From contig NZ_NMVJ01000006.1 of assembly GCF_002250565.1 (NCBI RefSeq), forward strand, positions 496,001 to 560,000: DNA of 64,000 nt, read 5' to 3'. The stretch comes from Parenemella sanctibonifatiensis (GTDB lineage: Bacteria > Actinomycetota > Actinomycetes > Propionibacteriales > Propionibacteriaceae). Below are positions 35,960 through 46,086 of this stretch, one piece after another. Position 1 is the first letter of the stretch, and every line of letters starts with the position of its first letter. The notes under the pieces are model-generated. The model searched no databases. It was not told the DNA's origin and was given only the letters and a program-made list of their open reading frames with translations. A program made the translations under genes and the position numbers.

Positions 35960-36505
35960 ACGGGCCGCCCGCCGCGATCACCAGCCCGGCCATCACCGCG
36001 GCCCACAGCGGTGTGACGAAGATCAGGGGCAGGAAGCCGACCGCCAGGATCCCGAACGAGATCCGCCAGACCAGCGGCGCCCCGATCCTGCGCACCACCC
36101 GATTCCAGCTCACCAGCCCGAGCGCGGCCGCCAGGATCACCGCGCCCTGGAGATAGAGGGCGTCGCCGACCGGCCGCCCCAGGGCGTGCAAGACGTAGAG
36201 CTGCACCCCGGCCAGCACCATCGCCAGCGAGGCGAGATAGCAGGCCGAGGCAATGCCGATCAGCCAGAAGGTCCGAACCGGGTCCGGGTGCGGTCCGAGA
36301 GCCAGCCCAGCACGGGGTTGTCGACGGCGTCGATGACGGCGAACACGATCATGACGGCGGCGTACGCGCGGGCGTCCAGTCCGAGCAGCTGGACGTAGAA
36401 GAACAGCATCGAGCCGCGGACGAGGTTCATCGGCAGCGACAGGCCGAACATGCCCAGGGAGTAGCGCAGCACCGAGGTCTCGGGGCCGCGCGGCGGTGCG
36501 CTCAC
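35960..36505 (-). pseudogene. Remnant of a GPH-type sugar symporter
   Basis: A GTG at 36505 begins RYSLGMFGLSLPMNLVRGSM and AVDNPVLGWLSDRTRTRFG, the first two helices and the loop motif of glycoside-pentoside-hexuronide transporters. Near 36276 the frame changes to FWLIGIASACYLASLAMVLA and further helices matching later parts of such carriers, then stops matching at about 35965. Roughly half the usual 450 residues are missing, so internal and 3' deletions plus a frameshift are inferred. Confidence 0.65.
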
Positions 36506-36574
36506 GGCTGCACCCTAACCGAGCCGGGCGGCCATCACGTGATCCCCCGATGATCGATGAGGAACACTGGCCAG

Positions 36575-37204
36575 ATGCCCACTCCGCTGACGTCAGGCCT
36601 GACCCCGCTGCCGAGGGAGTTCTTCGATCGCCCTTCGGTCGAGCTCGCACCCCGGCTGTTGGGATGTCTCATCGTCACCGATCCGGTCGTGCTGCGGATC
36701 ACCGAAGTGGAGGCGTACGCCGGCAGCCAGGACCCCGGATCGCATGCCTACCGAGGCAAGAGCGCCCGCAATGCCACCATGTTCGGACCTGCCGGACACC
36801 TGTACGTCTATCGCCACATGGGGTTGCACAGCTGCATGAACCTGGTCGCGGCGGATCCCGGTGAGGGCACCGGGTGCCTGATTCGTGCCGGTGAGGTGGT
36901 GGCAGGTCGGGAGACCGCGCGGCATCGGCGAACCACTTCCGGGGTGACCCGCAAGGACACCGACCTCGCCCAGGGACCGGGCCGCCTCACCGTCGCGCTG
37001 GGCATCACCTGGCACGACGACGGCCTCGACGTCTGCGCGCCGGACGCGCCGGTGTGGGTGGCCGACCGGGCAAGGGAGCCGGCCATCGGGGCCGGTGTCA
37101 GGATCGGCTTGAACGAAGCAGCCTCCGACCCGGTGCGTCATCCCTGGCGGTTCCGGATCGTCGGCGACCCGACGGTGTCGGGACCACCGGCGTACAACCG
37201 GTGA
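36575..37204 (+). CDS. 3-methyladenine DNA glycosylase (MPG/AAG family)
   Basis: A 209-residue glycosylase. REFFDRPSVELAPRLLG, the catalytic stretch RITEVEAYAGSQDPGSHA (Glu and Tyr), the MFGPAGHLYVYRHMGLHSCMN intercalation region and LAQGPGRLTVALGI are all typical. It removes alkylated and deaminated purines, complementing AlkA at 2511. ATG 36575 is preferred because GAGGAA is upstream; ATG 36557 is an alternative. Confidence 0.9.
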   Translation: MPTPLTSGLTPLPREFFDRPSVELAPRLLGCLIVTDPVVLRITEVEAYAGSQDPGSHAYRGKSARNATMFGPAGHLYVYRHMGLHSCMNLVAADPGEGTGCLIRAGEVVAGRETARHRRTTSGVTRKDTDLAQGPGRLTVALGITWHDDGLDVCAPDAPVWVADRAREPAIGAGVRIGLNEAASDPVRHPWRFRIVGDPTVSGPPAYNR

Positions 37205-37211
37205 ACGCGGA

Positions 37212-38792
<1,581 letters not shown>

Positions 38793-38819
38793 GTCAGGTG
38801 GCTGGCCGAGTGGGGCAGT

Positions 38820-39041
38820 TCACTCGGCCAGTGGCGGGGTCGGCGGGTCCTCCGCCGGCCCCGGTTCTGTTGCCGGTGGCGAGCTCTCGTCCTTAGGCGC
38901 GGGGTCTGGGCTCGTGTTCCCGGGCCGCCAGCCACACCGCCAGCAGTCCTGGCGCGACGCCTCGGCGCCGTCGTTGAGCGCACCGCACTCGGGACAGACC
39001 CGGTCCAGCCAGCAAGCAGCCTCGCCACCCTCGTCGCTCAT
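38820..39041 (-). CDS. Small zinc-ribbon protein
   Basis: A 73-residue protein with CPECGALND (16-24) and a second CWRCG (33-37), forming a likely four-Cys zinc ribbon. The remainder is Pro/Glu-rich and disordered. It overlaps no other gene and is convergent with argG. The role is unknown. Confidence 0.7.
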   Translation of the reverse strand: MSDEGGEAACWLDRVCPECGALNDGAEASRQDCWRCGWRPGNTSPDPAPKDESSPPATEPGPAEDPPTPPLAE

Positions 39042-39050
39042 GGCGACAGC

Positions 39051-39941
39051 CTACGACCCCGGATGCCCCAACAGACCCTGACCGCGTACGCCGGCCTGGA
39101 ACCGGCTGGTCGCGGCCAGGTCATCCATCAATCCGGCCACGTGACGCCGGAACTGCCGGTCCGTGATGCCCAGGCGTCGGGCGGCAGCGGCATCGGTGAG
39201 GCCCTCGGCCAAGAGCGCGGCGACTGTTTCCGGGGTGACGGTGGCTGGATCGGCGCCAGCCTCATACAGCACCTCGGCGAGCGCCTCGAGATCGGTCAGC
39301 TCTCCGGGCACCAACGCCTCCTGACCGCCCACGCGAGCGTGGACCACGCCGTCGCCCCAGACCAGCGCACCGATATCCTGGAAGATCGCAACTCCGATGG
39401 CGAGTTGGCCCGCGGCTCGCACTGCGGGCCGACTGTCTGCCAGGCTCGCCAGCCGCTCCGCCTGCGCAAGCAGTTCGGTGCGGGGGGCGAGCAGCCGGAG
39501 TTCAGCAGCATCGCGAAACCGGTGCTGTTCCGGTTCCAGGGCTCGCAGCACCGCCATGGCCAGGGGTTCTGGTCCGCCCAGCACCAGCGTCACCCGGCGT
39601 ACGCCTCGGCACAGTCCCTTGGTCAACGGCGCCAGGTCGGCAGGGCCGACCGGACGCCAGCGTTCGGGGTCAGGTGCCTTGGCCTGCAGCCAGGCGTCGA
39701 TCAGTCCCCGATGCTCGGCTGCCACCGCGTCGCGGACTGCCGGCAGCTCAGGCTCGACCAAGAAGCGGCCGTCGTCGGCGACGACCCTCAGGATCCCCTG
39801 AGCCACCAGCTGGTCGACCTGGTCGGCGACCTCGGCCTCGGACACGCCGAGGGCACGGCTCAACAGAGTGGGGGAGCGGCGTTGGAAAATCACCGTCTCC
39901 AGCAACAGGGGTGAACTCAGGTCCAGCGACATCCTCACCAT
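39051..39941 (-). CDS. Helix-turn-helix regulator with C-terminal LuxR-like domain
   Basis: A 296-residue protein. The N-terminus (SPTLLSRALGVSEAEVADQV) is a winged-helix DNA-binding unit. The middle (ELRLLAPRTELLAQAE, GQLAIGVAIFQDIGALVWGD) resembles TrmB-like sensor domains. The last 60 residues (LTDAAAARRLGITDRQFRRH, SRFQAGVRGQG) form a LuxR-type HTH. Actinobacterial genes of this layout often control nearby secondary genes. ATG 39932 is another possible start. Target genes are unknown. Confidence 0.75.
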   Translation of the reverse strand: MVRMSLDLSSPLLLETVIFQRRSPTLLSRALGVSEAEVADQVDQLVAQGILRVVADDGRFLVEPELPAVRDAVAAEHRGLIDAWLQAKAPDPERWRPVGPADLAPLTKGLCRGVRRVTLVLGGPEPLAMAVLRALEPEQHRFRDAAELRLLAPRTELLAQAERLASLADSRPAVRAAGQLAIGVAIFQDIGALVWGDGVVHARVGGQEALVPGELTDLEALAEVLYEAGADPATVTPETVAALLAEGLTDAAAARRLGITDRQFRRHVAGLMDDLAATSRFQAGVRGQGLLGHPGS

Positions 39942-40109
39942 CCGGTCATGGGTCCCGTGGCAGTCGACTCATCCTGCCGGATGTCACCGTACTGATCCGC
40001 CGCGCCACTCCGGGCCGGAATCAGGATGACAACCAGGTGGCCGCTGCATGACCGGACGGCGATGCGACCGGGCGGAGATGAGAGGCGGCAGATCTGCCCG
40101 GCGAAGCGA

Positions 40110-40145
40110 CAGCGAGGCCCGGCCAATCGTGGCCGGGCCTCGCTG
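40110..40145 (-). terminator. Terminator hairpin of the cell-wall hydrolase gene
   Basis: CAGCGAGGCCCGGCC (40110-40124) and GGCCGGGCCTCGCTG (40131-40145) form a 15-bp perfect stem with a 6-base loop, 18 bases past the stop of the minus-strand lysozyme-like gene. Confidence 0.75.
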
Positions 40146-40163
40146 GAGGGGGTGGGAGAAAGG

Positions 40164-40967
40164 TCAGCAGGTGGGGACGTTGACGCCGTAGTCGACGCGG
40201 ATCCAGGCGCGGGTGGCGTAGCCGGTGGTGCCGTTGACCGACACCTTGGCCCACCAGTCCGAGGTGTACTGGCCCTGGATGGAGTCGCCGCGAGTCTGGC
40301 ACTGGATGGTGACCGGACCAGCCGGCAGCGAACCGATGATGCTGCCGCTCAGCGAGGGGCTGGTGCGGACGTTGACGCCATCACCCATGACCTGAGCGGT
40401 AGCGCCGCTCGGGTCGGGATCGCCGGGATCCCCGCCGGACCCGGTGTAGGTGTTGTGGACGCGCTGGGCGGCCGCGATCCGCAGGTCATCCGCGTGCACC
40501 GAGGGGCGCTCGTAGTAGATCCGGACCGAGACCGCGGCGTCCGCCGGGGTGCTGGTGGTCAGCAGCTGGTTGTACGCGTTCCGCTCAGTTCCCTGCAGTT
40601 CAAGCCAGACGAAGTCGAGCTGGAGTTGCAGATTGCTCCAGGCAACGCCGCGCTGCGCAGCGAAGTTTTCCAGGTCGGTACGCCGGCTGCCTTCCCACTG
40701 CGCCAGGCCGCGACCGGGGCCGCCGCCGTACTGGACTGCGGCCGGGTTGATCGGGTCGCTGCCCGACTCGTGGATGAAGTTGCCGATCAGGCCGGCGGTC
40801 TGGGCCTCGCTGAGGCCCTTGCTGCGGAAGAAGTTCCACGCGATCTCGTTGTTGTTCGCAGCCGAAGCGGTGGTCGCGCCGCTGACGGCGACGCCAGTCG
40901 CCAGCAGCAGCGCGGCACACAGTCCGGCGAGGGTCCGCCACAGGTGGCGGGGGGCAGTGATGGTCAT
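40164..40967 (-). CDS. Secreted phage-tail-lysozyme-type peptidoglycan hydrolase with SH3 domain
   Basis: A 267-residue protein with a signal peptide (LCAALLLATGVAVSGATTASA, cleavage near 34). The catalytic-type domain (36-150: NEIAWNFFRSKGLSEAQTAG, IGNFIHESGSDP, GGGPGRGLAQW) is of the phage tail lysozyme family. After a Gly/Asp linker, residues 192-267 form an SH3b domain (GVNVRTSPSLSGSIIGSL, DWWAKVSVNGTTGYATRAW). ATG 40967 follows AGGAG. The SH3b module is nearly the same as in the next gene. Confidence 0.82.
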   Translation of the reverse strand: MTITAPRHLWRTLAGLCAALLLATGVAVSGATTASAANNNEIAWNFFRSKGLSEAQTAGLIGNFIHESGSDPINPAAVQYGGGPGRGLAQWEGSRRTDLENFAAQRGVAWSNLQLQLDFVWLELQGTERNAYNQLLTTSTPADAAVSVRIYYERPSVHADDLRIAAAQRVHNTYTGSGGDPGDPDPSGATAQVMGDGVNVRTSPSLSGSIIGSLPAGPVTIQCQTRGDSIQGQYTSDWWAKVSVNGTTGYATRAWIRVDYGVNVPTC

Positions 40968-41008
40968 CTCTGATCTCCTGGTTCGTGTGGTTGCCGTGAA
41001 CCGCCGCG

Positions 41009-41836
41009 TCAGTCGCTGACGTTGTTGTAGCGGAAGGCCTTCTGGTTCCAGTAGGACGTGCCCCAATCGCGTACCCAGGTGCCGGCGCCGCCGTCACCCC
41101 GCTGCTCGATGGAGTAGAAGCTGGTCTGGCTCGCGTCGGTCCAGCCGTTGAAGACCACGACATGGCCCGCTGCGCCACCGGTACCGGGCCCAAGGTTGCC
41201 GATGATGTCGCCGGGGCGCAGTTCACTCTTGCTGATCGGGTGGACGTAGTTGATCAGCGTCTCGGTGTTGGGCGACCAGTCCAGGTGAAATGCGTTCGCG
41301 ACCATGCCGGAGCAGTCGAGGCGGTAGTGACGGCCCTGGGCATCGGGCGCGCTGGCGTCCCAGTTGTAGGGCAGCCGCTGGTTGGCCCAGAACATCGCAC
41401 GATCGATGATCTCGGCGCGCGAAATCGGACCGTTGACGACCGAGCCGCCGCCACCGTCGTTGGAGCAGGTGGGGACGTCCTCGCCGACTGGCACCCGGAT
41501 GTAGGCACGGGAGGCATACCCGGTGGTGCCGTTGACCGAGACCTTGGCCCACCAGTCGGAGTTGTAGACGCCGGCGACGTTCTCACCGCGGGTCTGGCAC
41601 TCGATGGTGATGGCGCCGGGAGCGAGGCTGCCGACGATGGCGTGACCGGTGCCAGCTCCGGCGCGAACGTTCACGCCGGCGCCGACGACCTCGGCCGAGG
41701 CAGCGGCGGCAGTGCTGACGGCTGTGGCGGACATGCCCAGCGCCAACGCCGAGGCCGCGGCCACCGCGCCGACGCGGCGCAGGAGCGAGCCACGCCGCGA
41801 CGACGCACGCGTGGAGGACGAGAGTGGTGCATTCAT
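41009..41836 (-). CDS. Secreted SH3-NlpC/P60-like peptidoglycan hydrolase
   Basis: A 275-residue protein. A Tat/Sec-like signal (SRRGSLLRRVGAVAAASALA) ends near 46. The SH3b domain (47-124: GVNVRAGAGTGHAIVGSL, DWWAKVSVNGTTGYASRAY) precedes a cysteine peptidase domain (138-275) with Cys175 in RLDCSGMV and His225 in GHVVVFNGW. It likely cleaves stem peptides. The SH3b module is shared with the downstream gene, but there the SH3b is at the C-terminus. The gap to that gene is 41 bases, so co-transcription is likely. Confidence 0.82.
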   Translation of the reverse strand: MNAPLSSSTRASSRRGSLLRRVGAVAAASALALGMSATAVSTAAAASAEVVGAGVNVRAGAGTGHAIVGSLAPGAITIECQTRGENVAGVYNSDWWAKVSVNGTTGYASRAYIRVPVGEDVPTCSNDGGGGSVVNGPISRAEIIDRAMFWANQRLPYNWDASAPDAQGRHYRLDCSGMVANAFHLDWSPNTETLINYVHPISKSELRPGDIIGNLGPGTGGAAGHVVVFNGWTDASQTSFYSIEQRGDGGAGTWVRDWGTSYWNQKAFRYNNVSD

Positions 41837-41986
41837 GTCAAACCTCTGGGGGTAGGGAGGTTCCGACCTTCTTGCCGGATGTCTGGGAGTCTAAGAAATT
41901 CTCATTCGCGCCACTCCCGGGTCGCCAATCGTGTCCGAAGGTGGACATCTGGCCCGAAACAGTTGGACGTGACCCTCGACGGTGAT

Positions 41987-42655
41987 TTAATACGCACCGG
42001 CCAACAGCGCTCGCAGCGAGGACACCGTTCGCGTCCCGGTGGCTCTGACCGATTGCGTCGGCGAGGTGTCCAGCAGTACTCCAGCCACTCCTGCTGCCCC
42101 GGCGGCCTCCACATCGATCATCCGGTCGCCCACTGCCAGCGCCTCATGGGACTGAATCCGGTTGCGCTCCAGAATCGCCACATACATGTCCGGTGCGGGC
42201 TTGCGGGGATGTCCGTCGGGGGCACAGATCATGTCGTCGACGTGCAGTCCGTTGGCGCTCAGCAGCCCTTCGGCGCTGGCCCGCTCCCGGTGTGTCACGA
42301 CCAGGTTGAGGTGACCGGACCGGCGTACCTGCTCCATCACTTCCACGGCACCGTCCATGACCGGAGCCGGGTGGGTGCGCCAATGGCGCTTCAGTTGCTC
42401 ATTCGCCCGGTTCAGGTCGTCCTCGGGTACGCCGTGCCGCTGCGCCAGCACCTCGATGGCGTGGCCGGTGGAGACCCGGGTCAGCTCGGCGACCTCGTCC
42501 AAACCGGCCTCGGTCACCTCGCCCAAGGCCGCCCGGCACAGGGCCGCGTCCAACTCGGGGTAGGTGTCGATGAGCGTGCCACCCATGTCCCAGATGATGT
42601 GACCGTCCCAGCCGATCGGAGCGTCCCAGCTGGTCTGACCGGTGTCATCGCGCAT
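41987..42655 (-). CDS. HAD-superfamily hydrolase (phosphatase-like)
   Basis: A 222-residue protein. Motif I reads IWDMGGTLIDTYP with nucleophile Asp23, but the general acid at +2 is Gly25 (DxG instead of DxD). The cap domain, motif II LVVTHRERA, motif III Lys in HPRKPAPDMYV and motif IV VGDRMIDVEAA are present. Loss of the second Asp is found in some HAD enzymes that do not act as standard phosphatases. The substrate is unknown. It follows a tiny ORF (42754) on the same strand. Confidence 0.8.
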   Translation of the reverse strand: MRDDTGQTSWDAPIGWDGHIIWDMGGTLIDTYPELDAALCRAALGEVTEAGLDEVAELTRVSTGHAIEVLAQRHGVPEDDLNRANEQLKRHWRTHPAPVMDGAVEVMEQVRRSGHLNLVVTHRERASAEGLLSANGLHVDDMICAPDGHPRKPAPDMYVAILERNRIQSHEALAVGDRMIDVEAAGAAGVAGVLLDTSPTQSVRATGTRTVSSLRALLAGAY

Positions 42656-42753
42656 GCCGTCATTGTCGCGCGCCCAAGCCGCTCCTGCACGGACCTGCGT
42701 GTCGCGGGAGCGCCGCCCGGACGCCGGACGGGCGAGCCGCCCGTGGACTGGCT

Positions 42754-42855
42754 TCAGCTCCCGATGCCTCCGATGCTGGGCGGCGCCGCACCGGGGGTGT
42801 CGTCGGTGTGGTCGCCGTTGTCCGCAGGGTCCAGGTCGGGGACGAGTTGGGTCAC
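42754..42855 (-). CDS. Candidate small ORF, 33 residues
   Basis: GTG 42855 has AGGAG (complement of 42862-42866) 6-7 bases upstream. The frame encodes 33 residues starting MTQLVPDLDPADNGDHTDDT and ending PPSIGGIGS. Almost all third positions are G or C, as in real genes here. It lies about 100 bases ahead of the HAD gene on the same strand. The acidic start and Gly/Ser/Ile tail are reminiscent of peptide precursors, but no processing gene is adjacent, so this is only a candidate. Confidence 0.5.
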   Translation of the reverse strand: MTQLVPDLDPADNGDHTDDTPGAAPPSIGGIGS

Positions 42856-42940
42856 CTGAGACTCCTAGGTAGTTGTCGTGTCACTTACTTTAGCGCGGAT
42901 GGCCCCCGCCGCCAACTCGCATGCCCTCTAAAGTTGGGGC

Positions 42941-44086
42941 GTGTCAGCCCAAGCCCAGTCCCCAGCCGACGAACCCGCTCCGCACTGGAGCCCGCAGACC
43001 CTCAGCGTCACCGCTGGCCGGCCGCAAGATCCGGGAGCCCCGCTCAACCAGCCACCGGTGCTGGCCTCCAACTTCCGCGACGGCGGGGACACGCTGTACG
43101 CCCGCTTCGGCACTCCCAGCCATGACGCCTTCGAGGAGGCGATCGGCGCCTTGGAGGGCGGCTTGGCCGTGGCTTTCTCCAGTGGCATGGCTGCTGCCGC
43201 GGCAATCCTCGGCACGCTGCCGGCCGGCGCCCGGGTGGTGACCAGCGACAACATCTACCACGGCGTACGCGGCCTGCTCGCCGACCTGGAACGCCTCGGC
43301 TCCGCGGTCGACGTGCGGGTGGATGCCCTGGATCTGATCGCGGTGGAGCAGGCGCTCACCGATGCCGCGTTGCTGTGGATCGAGACTCCCAGCAATCCGT
43401 TGATCCAGGTGCTGGATGTCGAGCGGTTGTGTCGGCTCGCGGAGGAACACGGCGTACCGGTGGTGGTCGACTCCACCTTCGCGACGCCGATGCGGCTGAA
43501 TCCGTTGGCCCTGGGGGCGACCTACGTGGTCCATTCAGCCACGAAGTACATCGGTGGCCACTCCGACCTTTTGATGGGCGTGGTGGTGGCCCGCGACGAG
43601 GAGAGGCTGGCTCCAATCTCGGAGCAGCGGACGCTGCGGGGCGCTGCCCCGGGAGCACTGGAGACGTTCCTGGCGCTGCGCGGGCTGCGCACCCTCGGCC
43701 TGCGGTTGGACCGAGCCGAGACCAACGCCCAGGTGTTGGCACAGCGGCTGCTGGAGCACCCGCACGTGACCGAGGTGTTCTATCCGGGCCTGCCCAGCGA
43801 TCCCGGCCACCTGACCGCCAGCCGCCAGATGCGCGGCTTCGGCGCGATGCTGTCCTTCTGTGTCGCCAGTGAGGACGAAGCGGATCGGGTGTTGGCACGG
43901 TGCCGGCTGATCGTCGGTGCCACCAGCCTGGGCGGGGTGGAGTCCACCGCCGAGCGTCGCAATCGGTGGCACGAGGGCACCCGCACCGGACTGATCCGGC
44001 TCAGTGTCGGCATCGAGGATCTCGATGACATCTGGGCGGACCTGAGTCCGGCACTGGGTCAGCTCTCGCCCCAGACCCAGCGTTAG
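42941..44086 (+). CDS. Cystathionine gamma-synthase/lyase-family PLP enzyme
   Basis: A 381-residue trans-sulfuration enzyme. YARFGTPSHDAFEEAIGALE, FSSGMAAAAAIL, LWIETPSNPLIQV and the PLP lysine K202 in HSATKYIGGHSD are typical of the Cys/Met metabolism PLP family. It may make or break cystathionine, or act as a methionine gamma-lyase; sequence alone does not decide. GTG 42941 is the start. The gene is divergent from the small ORF/HAD pair. Confidence 0.87.
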   Translation: MSAQAQSPADEPAPHWSPQTLSVTAGRPQDPGAPLNQPPVLASNFRDGGDTLYARFGTPSHDAFEEAIGALEGGLAVAFSSGMAAAAAILGTLPAGARVVTSDNIYHGVRGLLADLERLGSAVDVRVDALDLIAVEQALTDAALLWIETPSNPLIQVLDVERLCRLAEEHGVPVVVDSTFATPMRLNPLALGATYVVHSATKYIGGHSDLLMGVVVARDEERLAPISEQRTLRGAAPGALETFLALRGLRTLGLRLDRAETNAQVLAQRLLEHPHVTEVFYPGLPSDPGHLTASRQMRGFGAMLSFCVASEDEADRVLARCRLIVGATSLGGVESTAERRNRWHEGTRTGLIRLSVGIEDLDDIWADLSPALGQLSPQTQR

Positions 44087-44096
44087 GATCGGCCCC

Positions 44097-44429
44097 ATGA
44101 TTGCGATCACCGTGAAGTGGGACGTCAAGCCCGAGTACACCGACACCTTTCTGGAACTGACACGAGAGTTCACCGAGGCCTGCCGTGCCGAACCCGGCTG
44201 CCTGTGGTTCGAGTGGTCCAAGTCGGTCGAGCGGGAGAACGAGTTCATCCTCATCGAGGCCTACCGCGACGCGGCGGCCGGGAAGGCGCATGTCGAGTCG
44301 GAGCACTTCAAGAAGGCGATGAAGACCCATGGCCAGTACGCCGCCAGCCGCCCCAAGGTGGTCTCGGTGGAGAAGGAAGGCGAGGGCTGGGACGAGCTCG
44401 GCGAGATCGAGATGCCGGATCAAGCCTGA
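44097..44429 (+). CDS. ABM (antibiotic biosynthesis monooxygenase)-family protein
   Basis: A 110-residue YgiN-like dimeric alpha/beta-barrel protein: ITVKWDVKPEYTDTFLELTR, EPGCLWFEWSKS, FILIEAYRDAAAGKAHVESE and HFKKAM. Relatives oxidise quinols or serve as small oxygenases without cofactors. It starts 10 bases after the trans-sulfuration enzyme, so co-transcription is likely, but no linked chemistry is clear. Confidence 0.83.
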   Translation: MIAITVKWDVKPEYTDTFLELTREFTEACRAEPGCLWFEWSKSVERENEFILIEAYRDAAAGKAHVESEHFKKAMKTHGQYAASRPKVVSVEKEGEGWDELGEIEMPDQA

Positions 44430-44515
44430 GCGTCCGCGTACGGATCGGCCATGCGTGTGAAACATCCTGAAACCCGGTAGCATCGTTTTCTGCAACCGAA
44501 TCAAGGATGAATCTC

Positions 44516-45463
44516 ATGCGCATGGTCCGTGTCGCCTCCCTGTCCTTCACCCATCGAGCCAGCAAGACGGTTGATGGTCACAGCGATGAGGAGATGTACC
44601 GCCACTTCATCGACTACTGGGACGCCCGGTTCGAGACGGTCGGCCACGAGCAGTGCGACCTCATCGTGCTGCCGGAGAACTGCGCCTCGCCGCCCAAGCG
44701 CGGCATCGGGGTGGAGCGGTGGCGCTCGTGGGTGGAGCAGTGCGGGCCCAAGCTTCGGGACTACTTCGCTGGGAAGGCCCGCCAGTTCAACACCAATCTG
44801 GTGCACGCCAACCATGCGATTGATGATCAGGGCCAGATGCGCAATCGCTCCCACGTCCTCAACCGGGACGGCAGCCTGGCCGGCACCTATGACAAGTGCT
44901 TCATCACCCACACCGAGGCCGAGGACGGCATCGTGGCAGGGGCGCACTCCGAGGTCATCAGCATCGACATCGGCACCGTGGCCCCGCTGATCTGCTTCGA
45001 CCTCAACTTCTTCGAGCTGCTGGAGGACCTGGCGCCCAAGCGGCCCGACATCATTGCCTTCTCCTCGGCGTACCACGGCGGTCACGTCCAGGAGCACTGG
45101 GCGTACCAGACCAAGGCGGCCTTCATCGGCTGCATCGCCCCGCCCAACAAGTCCCAGATCCGCAACAGCTTCGGCAAGGTCGTGGCCAGCTCGGTCAACT
45201 ACCGCCATGAGTGCGTCGCCGACATCAACCTCGACGTACGCCAGATCCACATCGACCACAACGGCACCAAGTTCGACGAAATGCGCCGGACCTACGGGTC
45301 TGGCCTGGAGATCTACGATCCGGGCGAGATCGGCGTGGTGGAGCTGCGCTCCCGCAGCGACCAGGTCGACCTGGACGAGGTGCTGGCGCGCTTCGACCTG
45401 GATCCGGTCGAGGAATACTTCCGTCAGGTCCGGGCCCGTACGCCGCTGGCCCAACAGGACTGA
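44516..45463 (+). CDS. Nitrilase-superfamily carbon-nitrogen hydrolase
   Basis: A 315-residue cytoplasmic hydrolase with the Glu-Lys-Cys triad: E54 (IVLPENCASPP), K127 (GTYDKCFITH) and C160 (PLICFDLNFFEL). Length and triad spacing fit nitrilase-type amidases. The C-terminus is longer than usual (YGSGLEIYDPGEIGVVELRS). The substrate is unknown. ATG 44516 is preferred, with AGGA upstream; ATG 44507 is an alternative. Confidence 0.84.
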   Translation: MRMVRVASLSFTHRASKTVDGHSDEEMYRHFIDYWDARFETVGHEQCDLIVLPENCASPPKRGIGVERWRSWVEQCGPKLRDYFAGKARQFNTNLVHANHAIDDQGQMRNRSHVLNRDGSLAGTYDKCFITHTEAEDGIVAGAHSEVISIDIGTVAPLICFDLNFFELLEDLAPKRPDIIAFSSAYHGGHVQEHWAYQTKAAFIGCIAPPNKSQIRNSFGKVVASSVNYRHECVADINLDVRQIHIDHNGTKFDEMRRTYGSGLEIYDPGEIGVVELRSRSDQVDLDEVLARFDLDPVEEYFRQVRARTPLAQQD

Positions 45464-45593
45464 CGACACCTGGGCAGGGACCCCCCGCGGGAACGCCGGT
45501 CCGGGTTGCCGACCCGCGTCACGATGCTGTAGTTGGGCAGGTGCGAACGCCGATCTGGCCCGCTGTTCCACGCCAGACTGTTGTTGTGCAGCC

Positions 45594-45967
45594 TCAGCGC
45601 AGGTCGGTGTCCACCACCACCGGCAGGTGGTCCGAAGCCCGCGCCATCTGCTCCGGCGGCACCGAAGGCGTACGGGTGACCACCTCAGCGGACCGCACTG
45701 ACATCCCGTCACTGACGTGGATGCCGTCGATCCGGCGTACCGGCCCGCTCGCGGGGAAGGTCGGGTCGGCAGGGTCACCCGGATCACCCGCGACCCGTGC
45801 CACCACTGCGCGCGCCGTTCCGTCGATGGTCTCGTTGAAGTCGCCGCCAATCACCACCGGTGCCTGCGCTGAGCCGATCAGCCCGACCAGTTGCCGGGCG
45901 TGCCGCAGCCGATCAGCAGGATCGAGTCCGAAGTGGACGCTGGCGGCCACGAACGCGCCACCGCGGG
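45594..45967 (-). pseudogene. 3' remnant of an endonuclease/exonuclease/phosphatase (EEP) gene
   Basis: About 124 residues match the C-terminal half of EEP enzymes: AASVHFGLDPADRLRHARQL, VVIGGDFNETIDG, RRIDGIHVS and ARASDHLPVVVDTDLR with the terminal SDH motif. The upstream part, with the catalytic Glu and first Asn, is missing; before 45967 the frame runs into the leader of the divergent DUF2797 gene. A truncation is inferred. Confidence 0.75.
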
Positions 45968-46086
45968 TGGGGGAGAGACTAGCGGAACTTCCGGGTGGAA
46001 GAAACCGTTTGCGGCACGGCGATTCGCAGGTCGGGCTAGGGTGTGGCCGTCGTGCGCGCCGCCGGCAAACCGTCCCGAAGGAGCCC

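Noticed and set aside
40164-41836. Prophage lysis genes
   Set aside because: Both proteins have their own signal peptides and SH3 modules, and no other phage gene is present, so host cell-wall enzymes are more likely.
44501-45850. Minus-strand frame over the nitrilase gene
   Set aside because: Antisense of a clearly recognised enzyme, with no protein motifs of its own.
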